From assembly GCA_002682825.1 (NCBI GenBank), contig NOKP01000004.1:1981607-2045606 (forward strand): a DNA stretch of 64,000 nt, given 5' to 3'. This document shows, piece after piece, positions 55,857 through 64,000 of this stretch. Each line of letters starts with the position of its first letter. The stretch's first letter is position 1. The notes beneath the pieces were generated by a model. The model ran no database searches. It saw only the letters and a list, made by a program, of their open reading frames with translations, and had not been told where the DNA came from. This DNA is from Neonectria sp. B-13 (Eukaryota; Ascomycota; Sordariomycetes; Hypocreales; Nectriaceae). The position numbers were made by a program, and so were the translations under genes.

Positions 55857-57295
55857 ATGCGCATTGTAACCAATTTCGCTGCCGCCGTGGCCGTGGCCGT
55901 CCCCGCTGCCAACGCCATCCTGGTCGCTCCCAGCTCGCCCTGCTCCAGCGACTGTGGCAACGTCCTCGACGCCACCACCCCCGACGACATCGTCTGCTCC
56001 CAGGACAGCTACACCAGCGGTTCCGGCCAGGTCTTTGAGGGATGCGTGGAGTGCGAGCTTTCCAGCGACTACTCCAACGAGGGAGAGACTGACCAGCAGT
56101 GGATGCTCTACAACCTGAGATTCGCCGTGTCCTACTGTCTGTTTGGAACTCCCGACAATAGCGATGTCATAACCACTCCATGTATCACAACGTATGTATC
56201 ACCGCTTCGTCTTTCTGCTGTGTCCATTTACTTACTCTGCGCAGCAAAGCATGCGGCCCCTTCAAGGATGCCATTGAGTTTAAAAACATGTCCTCCGACA
56301 TCGACAGCTACGACTACTGTACGCTGTGGCCAGTGACCGACGCCACTGACCTCCAAGGTTGTAAAGAGTGTTTACAAGCCGGCAACCAAGAATACTTGGC
56401 AAACTGTTCGTCCACGCTCCAAACCTCCCAGTCGACCCCATCCCCCCTTGCTAACATGCCCTCAGTCGTGACCGTTCTCCAAGCGGGATGCGAACAACAA
56501 CCAGACGCCGGCACCGCCGTCAGCATCGAAGGATCACCTTTTTCCAACCAAGTCGTCAACGTTACCGAACCTTCAGCCGTTGCCTCTGTCAATCCGGACT
56601 GGTTCGACAACGGCCCCATTAACCTGGGAGCCAAGGTCGGCATCGCCATCGGAGGCCTCGTCTTTGTTCTGGCCGCGCTCGGATGCGGCATCGTGTGGAA
56701 CGGAAAGCGACGCAGAAGAGCCTTCCTACGCCAGCTCGAGACCAAGCACGGCCACGAGGGCTGGCCCTCGCCTCACCCGGGCGGAGAGATGCACGAGACG
56801 CCCCTCAGCCAACGCCCCCTCCGCGGCTGGGACGACTCCCCGATGACCGCCACCACCACCGAGAAGCCGTACCCGCGATACTTCTCGCCCTACTCGTCTC
56901 AGTACAACAGCCCCGTCAGCGCGCAGGATAGCGGCCCGAGCATGCAGTGGCCTGGCGCCGCGCACGCCGCGCACTCGCCCATGTCGCCGTCGGCCGCCTT
57001 CGCCCTCAACGCCGAGCTCAGCAACCGATGGGACCCGAGCCACGCGGACGCGGAAGCGTACCGCCGGCAGGGCAGCGCCGAGACGTACGAGATGCACGAG
57101 GTCGACAGTGCCGCGAGCGCGAGCGCAAGCGCGAGTGCCGGCGACCGGAGCTTCCGGGCGCGCATGCAGGCGCGGCAGCCCGTCGGCCCCGAGCCTCCGG
57201 TCCTGGGACACCCCGGCTATGGGAGGAGCGAGAACAGCCCGCCGAGGACGTACCCCGTGACCGAAGACGATGCGAATCCTGGGTTTGCGGTATAA
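55857..57295 (+). CDS. Cysteine-rich single-pass membrane protein (paralogue B)
   Basis: Predicted 441-aa type I membrane protein, paralogue of the product of 43578-45246. Exons 55857-56191, 56245-56405, 56466-57295. A signal peptide (MRIVTNFAAAVAVAVPAANA) is followed by twelve ectodomain cysteines in the same order as paralogue A: C29 and C33, DIVC, CVEC, YCLF, TPC, KAC, YDYC, CKEC and QAGC. Shared short motifs are LYNLR before the sixth cysteine, and after the second CxxC, L-(Q)-(A/S)G-(N/D)-Q-(E/V)YL-(A/S)NF. One TM helix (VGIAIGGLVFVLAALGCGIV) is followed by KRRRRAF and a Pro/Ser/Ala-rich tail with an AS repeat (SAASASASASAG). The second intron (56406-56465) is 60 bp with no stop, so an unspliced reading would add 20 residues; splicing restores the paralogue's alignment (AN-F-VTVLQAGC). 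Function unknown. Confidence 0.88.
56406..56465 (+). other. Cryptic 60-bp intron, stopless and in-frame
   Basis: Donor GTTCGT, branch-like GCTAAC about 15 bp before the acceptor CTCAG, length divisible by three, no stop codon. Retention inserts 20 residues between the CxxC helix and the last cysteine. The paralogue has an intron at exactly the equivalent codon and phase. Confidence 0.85.
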
Positions 57296-58308
57296 GAGGG
57301 AAAGGCCATGTGCCGCGTATCTGTCATTGTTAATGTTGTGTTTTGCTTCCTCTTTCTTTTCGTTGTGTGAGCCACCTGATGAATCCCCTCGAGATCCTGG
57401 GGCGCTGTCGAGCATGGTGTTTGGAGTCGGGATCTACTATGTTATTAACGCGAAAGCTTGCTCAATACGCATAGCGGTTGAAGAAATGAAACGAGTAAAT
57501 GATTAAACAAACATCTGTCATGATATGATGTTATGAGGCGCGACTATGCAGTCTTCATCTTCCAATCATCTCCCGGGTTAACTTGATGCGGGCTCGACGC
57601 TCTTATATAAGGCGACAATACGCTCTCTTCAACTTTAGTTCGGAAGAAAGCCGGCCTCGGCTTTTGTTTGTTCTGGGGAGACGGATGGCAGGTGATTCCT
57701 GGGCTGGTGGAAGGTTGGTCTAGAGGCTGCAGGTTGAGACCTGAGAGCTTGAAGCTATGCTGTTGGTGGTCAAAGCGGGCTTTGACTGAGATTCAAAAGC
57801 TGTGGGTGTTAGTGAGGAAACGCAGCCCAACAAGGGACCCAATCATCTTTTCTCAGCATTGAAATCCGCTGGATAGTAGGGGATTTAATTATATCGGAAT
57901 ATACAACCAACTGTGAGAGTACTTGGTCAGTAACGAATGGTGATTGGATTTGCTCGAAGCTGCATCTGCGAGCAGCTTAGACTTACGGGACCATTGCACC
58001 CTTGCCAAGACTTACGCGTACGTGGTAGAAGGAACCCATCCTTGCAAGCATTATAGGCTGCTATTGGCTACATATCTCATTGGATGGCTCGCCATTCGAT
58101 AGCTATCCAGCTAGCTTGAAGGAGTTACTAGGAGTTCCAGTCTTCCTTAGGTCTTACCGAGTGCCAGGGTTCGTGATTACATCGTTTTAAAACAGACTCG
58201 CGAAGGATCGCGTGGAATAAATGGGCGCTATCTTATATTTCATAGCTCAAACAAGCTCTGTCTATTTTTCAGCTTGGTTTAATCTTCATCAGTTACCTAC
58301 AACCTACC
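57296..58308. other. intergenic, no gene seen
   Basis: 1.0 kb, relatively AT-rich. 3' flank of paralogue B and the promoter of the glycosyltransferase gene. Confidence 0.55.
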
Positions 58309-59936
58309 ATGGCGCCTCCCAAGATCCTCATGGTCATGGCCAACGAGCTGGGTCATGCGAACGTCTTCCTCGCCACGGCCCAGGCGCTCCTAGAACAAGC
58401 TCCCGATGCCGAACTACATCTCGCCTCCTTCGCAGGCCTCAAGCCTACGATTGATGAGGCCTTCGCCCACGTCAAAGGCGCCAATGTCACATTCCATCCT
58501 CTCCCTGGGCCGAGTGTGTCCGAGGTCATCAACCGAGACCCGGAACCGGCTAATCGCATGCTGTCCACGGCACTGCTTAAGCCCGGATTCCGGAACACGC
58601 CGGCCGCGACGAGGTTCTTCCTCACGCGCATCTTCCTCTCGTGGACCGCCGACGAGTACGTTGCCATCTTCAATGAGACCAATTCACTCATCGGGTCTCT
58701 TGCCCCCGACGTCTTTGTTGTCGATGGCTTGCTCTCCCCAGTCCTGACGGCGGCCAAGAACCATCACGCCCAGGTAAACACCAAAGGCGATATCCCGGCG
58801 CCCTTCAAGCTGGTCCTGCTTTCGCCAAACTCCATCAAGGATGTGGCCCACCACCTCGAACCTCCCAAAAACCTCATCACCAAGTGGCCCATAACAGGCG
58901 CAGCCATGCTCATGCCGATCCCCTGGTACCTCGTCCCCCTGAACTTCTACTTCCTGCTCCGCCTAATCTTCACTCTCGTCACGGACAAGCATATGCCTGC
59001 GCAGGTGGCGTCCATCCGTGCGAAGACGGGTCTGTCGGAGCTGGATGTTTCGACATTTGCAAGCATTGTGCAGGACGGGCTGAAAGACATCGACGTTGTG
59101 CTTCTTTCCTCGCGGCTCGAGGTGGATTTCCCGACGTTGGATCTCGCCGATGTGCCCCGCGCGTACATGGACAAGCTCATCGGCTGTGGGCCCATCCTGC
59201 GAGCCGCGGCGCCTCTTGCTGAGAGCGACGCCTCGCTTGCGAAGTGGACGAAGGGTGGACCGGTGGTGACGATCAATCTTGGTACAGTCTGCCAGGTGTC
59301 CGAGGACGAGGCGGTGGAGATGGCAAGGGCCTTGAGGCAGTTGCTGGACGAAGGCGCCAGACGGGGAGGGAACTGGAGCGAGATGCGCATCTTGTGGAAG
59401 CTGAAGAAGGACCCCGGCAGAGGACCCGAGTTTCACACAGGCACAGGATCCGCGGTATTCGACGTCCTCGGTAAGGAAATCGAGGCCGACCGCGTTCGAA
59501 TCGTGGACTGGATTGTGGCTGAGCCCAATTCCATCCTCAACACCGGGGATGTCGTCTGCTCCGTGACGCACGGCGGCGCCAGCTCATTTTTCGACGCCTT
59601 GACGTGAGTTACTCCCACGCTCCGTGACCGATATTGCAGATTCTAACCAAGTGTAGGGCTGGCGTACCGCAGGTTGTCCTCCCCGTCTGGGCCGACACTT
59701 TCGACTACGCAAACCGGGCCGAGATGTTGGGCATCGGCCGTTGGGGGAACGTAAAGTCGTGTCCCAGGTGGACCACCACGGAGTTGGCCCCGATCTTGAT
59801 CGAGGTTGTTTTTGACCGGAATGCCGAGTTTGCGGCCAAGTCTAGGGTGTTGGCGGAAGTGTGCCGGCAAGGGGGTGGCGGGAGGAACGTCGCTGCGAGG
59901 AAGATTATCGAGTTTGTTGGATCGCCGAGTGCATGA
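58309..59936 (+). CDS. UDP-glycosyltransferase (GT1-like)
   Basis: Predicted 524-aa protein. UGTs transfer a sugar from a UDP-sugar to small lipophilic acceptors. Exons 58309-59603 and 59657-59936 join in phase (DALT-AGVP). The N-terminal half begins MAPPKILMVMANELGHANVF, with the His of the ELGH motif in the place of the usual catalytic His. The C-terminal nucleotide-sugar binding region shows VDWIVAEPNSILN, then VCSVTHGGASSFFDALTAG and VPQVVLPVWADTFDYANRAE; the HGG and P-x-W-x-D residues match the GT-B donor site, though the usual DQ pair reads DTFDYANR. A hydrophobic segment (VPLNFYFLLRLIFTLV) near residue 215 may be membrane-associated. The acceptor is unknown. Confidence 0.88.
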
Positions 59937-60923
59937 GATGCTGCGGAATACTGGCAGAGGTGGAAGAAACGGGTTCATACAAGTACAAAGAAGTCTTGAT
60001 AGAACTAGATATAATTACACTATACTCACAATCTCACATCTAGCTCAACCTCAACTGGAAACAGCCCCATCAATCTGCAACGAGCCAGGATCGAAGCTCG
60101 CCCGAAATTCGTGTATCTTTTCCAACGCCCCAGGACAAAGTTTGATATGCCCATCGTGGATCGGGTACTCATATCGTAATGGTACTTGTGCATTCCACTG
60201 TCCTGAACTCCATCGGCTAAAGGTAGGCCATCAACGATCTGAGCGTAAGTGTCCCTTCGCTACTTATCTGTGATAGTGAGACAGGTTAGGGATATTGAAA
60301 TTGCATGTTCAAACGATTTCAGTAGATCGTTGATACGATCAGACACCTCGAAGAATGTCGTGATTACCTACGTGGTTACAACAATCACTCGGCTCGCCTT
60401 CCTAGCTTTTGTCTCAAGAATCTTGGGGGTTTCGTCGATAGGACCTTTGACACTTGGGATTCATGGTAGCTGATACGAAGAAGACTGCATCAAAGATAAA
60501 GTGGTCGGTTAAACGAATAACGCTAGTTTGTGCCTGATCACTTTAGTAAACCTCGGTGTCTATACCATTTTTAATTCGAATTCATCGTGGTTCATGTTCG
60601 GTTCGGCAACTCCGTCAAGTGGATCAGGTTGATGTGGCTGGTATCTGTGGCGCACATACCGTCTTTCCCTGACCGAGCCTAGCGCTCAATTAGCGCCACA
60701 GCGGCTCGAGCTTTCCGCTCTATCTGCATTTGCCCCCACACATGGCAAGAAAAAAATTTGGAAGCTTTCCAACCACCACACCGGGCAGACCACGAGGAAA
60801 TCACGACTACCTCCGTTCCTTTCCCTCGTCAGAAGCAACTACCTGCTTTGGCCCGGTATATTACCAGAAAAGCCGCACAAGTATCTTCCGCAAGATCAGC
60901 GTGAAGACGCCCAGCCGCTCAAC
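59937..60923. other. intergenic between UGT gene and CBF5
   Basis: 987 bp; 3' flank of the UGT gene, short frames only, then the CBF5 promoter and leader. Nothing recognisable. Confidence 0.5.
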
Positions 60924-62613
60924 ATGTCTAAGGAACTTGTGAAGAAGGGAGACGAGGACGAGTACACCATCAAGCCTCAGGCCGTGACACCTGCCATTGA
61001 CACGAGCGCGTGGCCACTGCTCCTCAAGAACTACGACAAACGTGAGTGGAAGACATTGCGAGCGATCAATCCGGGTCGCGGATTGCATTGGGAGACACAA
61101 AGACTGACTTGGCGACGACAGTGCTGGTTCGAACCGGACATTTCACTCCCATCCCCAACGGATGCTCTCCTCTGAAGCGCGACCTCAAGTCGTACATCAG
61201 CTCCGGTGTCATCAACCTCGACAAGCCCTCCAACCCGTCTAGCCACGAGGTTGTTGCCTGGGTCAAGCGCATTCTCCGGTACGTTTTGAATCCTTCCGTC
61301 GCTCTTCCAGCCTCGGTCGCGTCTGCCCATTGTGTCCGCTTTTTTACTAACTTTTTTTTCTTCACCCAGAGCCGAGAAGACTGGTCACAGCGGAACCCTC
61401 GACCCCAAGGTTACGGGATGTCTGATTGTCTGCGTTGACCGTGCCACTCGTCTGGTCAAGTCTCAACAAGGTGCCGGAAAGGAATATGTTGCCGTCATCC
61501 GTCTCCACGACAAGCTGCCTGGCGGTCAGGCCCAGTTCGCCCGCGCTCTCGAGACCATGACCGGTGCCCTGTTCCAGCGTCCCCCGTTGATCTCGGCCGT
61601 CAAGCGCCAGCTCCGTATCCGAAGCATCTACGAGAGCAAGCTCATTGAGTTTGACAATGACCGTCACCTCGGTGTCTTCTGGGTCAGCTGCGAGGCTGGT
61701 ACCTACATCCGAACCCTCTGCGTCCACATGGGTCTGCTGCTCGGTGTCGGCGGCCACATGCAGGAGCTCCGACGAGTGCGCAGTGGTGCCATGGACGAGA
61801 CCAAGGGTCTTGTTACCCTTCACGACGTCCTTGACGCCCAGTGGCAGATGGACAACACCCGCGACGAGTCTTACCTCCGCCGCGTCATCTCTCCCCTCGA
61901 GACCCTCTTGACCTCGTACAAGCGAATTGTCGTCAAGGACAGCGCCGTCAACGCCGTGTGCTACGGTGCTAAGCTGATGCTTCCCGGTCTCCTCCGATAC
62001 GGTAAGTCTTGCTGTTGAGGTCTGTTTCTGTCAGTTTGGATCTAGCGCTAATGAATTTTCAACAGAGTCCGCCATTGAGCACCACGAGGAGGTTGTCCTG
62101 ATGACCACCAAGGGTGAGGCCATCGCCCTGGGCATTGCCCAGATGTCTACGGTTGAGATGTCGACCTGCGACCACGGTGTTGTTGCCAAGGTCAAGCGCT
62201 GCATCATGGAGCGCGACCTGTACCCTCGCCGCTGGGGCCTCGGCCCTGTTGCCCAGGAGAAGAAGAAGCTCAAGGCCGACGGCAAGCTGGACAAGTACGG
62301 CCGAGCCAACGACGCCACGCCCGCCAAGTGGAGCACCGAGTACAAGGACTTCAGCGCGCCCGATGCCTCTGCCGCCGCCGCCGCTGCCGCGCCGGCCACA
62401 CCCGCGAAGGCTGTTGAGGACACCAAGATGGAGGGCGTTGAGGCTTCGTCGCCTGCGGCGGCTGAGGACAGCAAGGACAAGAAGCGCAAGAAGCACGACG
62501 GCGAGACTGCGGATGAGAAGGCTGAGCGGAAACGTCGAAAGGCCGAGAAGAAGGCTGCCAAGGCAGCTAAGAAGGCGACCAAGGGGGGAGACGACAGCGA
62601 GGATAGTGATTGA
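60924..62613 (+). CDS. CBF5: H/ACA snoRNP pseudouridine synthase Cbf5 (dyskerin)
   Basis: Predicted 484-aa nucleolar enzyme that, guided by H/ACA snoRNAs, converts uridine to pseudouridine in rRNA. Exons 60924-61041, 61122-61278, 61370-62001, 62066-62613. The dyskerin-like N-terminus ([20 protein letters not shown]) precedes [20 protein letters not shown]. The TruB catalytic motif is [14 protein letters not shown] with Asp103, followed by [15 protein letters not shown], the [20 protein letters not shown] block, and [20 protein letters not shown]. The PUA domain lies in the last exon before a Lys-rich tail with an alanine run and repeated [13 protein letters not shown] units, typical of Cbf5. 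Introns are 80, 91 and 64 bp. The start sits in a good context (caacATGt). Confidence 0.98.
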
Positions 62614-62824
62614 GGGGCTCCGGCACCTACAAGTGACGGATCTCGCATATGTTGATATGGGGCGGTGTGCGTACTGTACCATACTCTCTCCCTCGCTTTT
62701 CCTTTTCTGGTTTTTATTCCGCTTGACAGTCAATTTCTGGGGAACACTCTTGGCGTTTGGTTCGAAAATCCTGGTAGGAGTAGATGAAGGCACTCAATGT
62801 AAAGGGACGATACGAAAAGCAAAT

Positions 62825-62855
62825 GTGACGCAAAGAGTGACGCAAAGAGTGACGA
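62825..62855 (+). repeat. 12-bp tandem repeat (GTGACGCAAAGA)
   Basis: Two full copies at 62825-62848 plus a partial third (GTGACGA). About 210 bp downstream of the CBF5 stop. Confidence 0.9.
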
Positions 62856-63003
62856 GATTGGTGATGCGATGCGTGCGAGATGAGGAGGTGAAGAGGCGAC
62901 GAGTGAGGAGAGTCAACTGGCATAAAAAGGTGACATGATCTACCAAATGATTTACCAACAAAGATTAATTGTGTCTGAGCATTGCAGAGTAACTTGTTGC
63001 ATC

Positions 63004-63024
63004 ACATCGCATCGCATCGCATCC
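63004..63024 (+). repeat. CATCG/CGCAT pentamer tandem repeat
   Basis: About four 5-bp units (ATCGC phase) in the CBF5 3' flank. Confidence 0.85.
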
Positions 63025-64000
63025 GGAAATGGCGTGTGGGTAGTGCCCACTCTGGATGGATCTCTGCAAAGGCATGTCTTGGTTTTTTGTGTTGTCTTGT
63101 CTTACCTCGTGCAACCAACTTCCATGTCACCGTGCGGCCAACGAGAAGGCGAAAAATAGATGCCGCGAAAGGGGAGCAAGATAGTCCAGGGCATGGGCTG
63201 GGGGTTGATTGTCATCATGGTGTCATGGTGCCATCCATGGAGAGTCGCGGTGTCACGAGAGTACGTATCTTTACAATAAAAGTGTTCCCATCACCACCCA
63301 TGCTGTCTCTATCAATGCCGCCTCGAAGCGTGTAATTACGCCAATGCGTGTAATTATGAAGCTAAAGCTAGAGCCATGTGTTGGTTGAGTGTTCGAACTC
63401 GGCCCCATCATCCTGAAACAGGGCCATGTGGGCAATGCATGCGTTGGCATCGGAACTACGAATAGACGACGCCGTAGGAGACAACCAGCAACTTGCCAGT
63501 AAAGGCTAAGATTGCGAAACTTGACAGATACAGGACTTGGCATCGACGCAAGGCTTAGTAGAGGCTGTAAGGTTGCTGACCGAGGCGCTTTCTTACTTGC
63601 GTCGAAGTCGAAGGAAGAGGCTGGTGGTGGTGTCTGTTGTTGGTCGTAGCACATGATGCTGGCAGTGTGTCGAGCAGCATTGTATGACCGACCGACTAGA
63701 CTTCTCTCAGGTTGCAGTCCCTCTTCCAAGGAACGGACGAAGCTGAGACGGGTGACACGGCAGCCACGACAACTCAGCCTTGGCCGAAAGGAGAACGAAT
63801 CGGCCTTCGAGAAGTCGCCCCGAGACCGCCTCTGCCGAGTTTCTGACTCTCCGGGCTCTTGGTATTCCGGCCAATATTCTGTTATTGGAGCCGCGTTGTA
63901 TCTGCAGCGTCGCAGCTGACTGACTGCAACGCCATGTAGATCCATCGCCACAGCCAAGCACCATGGCAATAGAGAGAGAGAGAGACCGATACCACACTAG

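Larger units (their letters stand above)
62614..64000. other. terminal intergenic region, no gene seen
   Basis: 1.39 kb to the window edge. CBF5 3' flank with two short tandem repeats. A 232-codon minus-strand frame (63271-63969) has no recognisable domain and lies over short overlapping plus-strand frames. The window ends in an AG repeat. Confidence 0.5.

Noticed and set aside
61120..61140. GGTTCGAACC-like string considered as a tRNA B box
   Set aside because: It lies inside the CBF5 coding sequence and no tRNA cloverleaf can be drawn around it.
63271..63969. 232-codon minus-strand frame at the window edge
   Set aside because: No domain or signal that I recognise; overlaps several other frames. 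Could be re-examined with sequence beyond 64000.

Overview
This window looks like nuclear DNA of a filamentous ascomycete, most likely a Sordariomycete and probably hypocrealean. Genes are split by short 48-70 bp introns with GT..AG ends, promoters are CT-rich, coding regions are GC-rich, and the recognisable proteins are fungal (Nmr1/NmrA, Pom34, Ies1, Erg2, a Zn2Cys6 regulator). I support 21 protein-coding genes. I see no tRNA, rRNA, CRISPR array, transposase or reverse transcriptase. Exon coordinates were derived by joining reading frames at splice sites and checking that every model keeps phase.

Layout. 0-9.3 kb is an accessory-looking metabolic block: the 3' part of a phenol-2-monooxygenase-type flavoprotein, an MFS transporter, an unrecognised 117-aa protein, a fumarylacetoacetate-hydrolase-family enzyme and a DUF3500 protein. 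Together the first four suggest uptake and ring hydroxylation of an aromatic compound followed by C-C bond hydrolysis; this is inference. 10.6-18 kb holds an unrecognised 194-aa gene and three housekeeping genes: POM34 (nuclear pore), IES1 (INO80 remodeller) and ERG2 (sterol C8 isomerase). 22.4-28 kb holds a POT-family peptide transporter (PTR2) and the nitrogen-metabolite-repression regulator Nmr1/NmrA, both with large non-coding flanks. A stretch of about 7.9 kb without a convincing gene follows. 35.9-43.4 kb is dense: a Zn2Cys6 regulator, FCF1 (rRNA processing), RFC4 (clamp loader), a small membrane protein and a Der1-like ERAD protein. 43.5-57.3 kb contains two paralogous cysteine-rich single-pass membrane proteins in opposite orientation, flanking an NTA1-type amidase with a very long disordered tail. 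58.3-62.6 kb holds a UDP-glycosyltransferase and CBF5 (pseudouridine synthase).

The most interesting item is the pair of paralogous membrane proteins (43578-45246 and 55857-57295). Both have a signal peptide, exactly twelve extracellular cysteines in matching positions arranged as two six-cysteine half-repeats, one transmembrane helix and unrelated cytoplasmic tails. One of them also hides a 60-bp intron with no stop and no frameshift. Other points worth a look are the roughly 680-residue repeat-bearing tail on the NTA1 homologue, the small unnamed gene beside the FAH-family enzyme, and the gene-poor interval upstream of nmr1.
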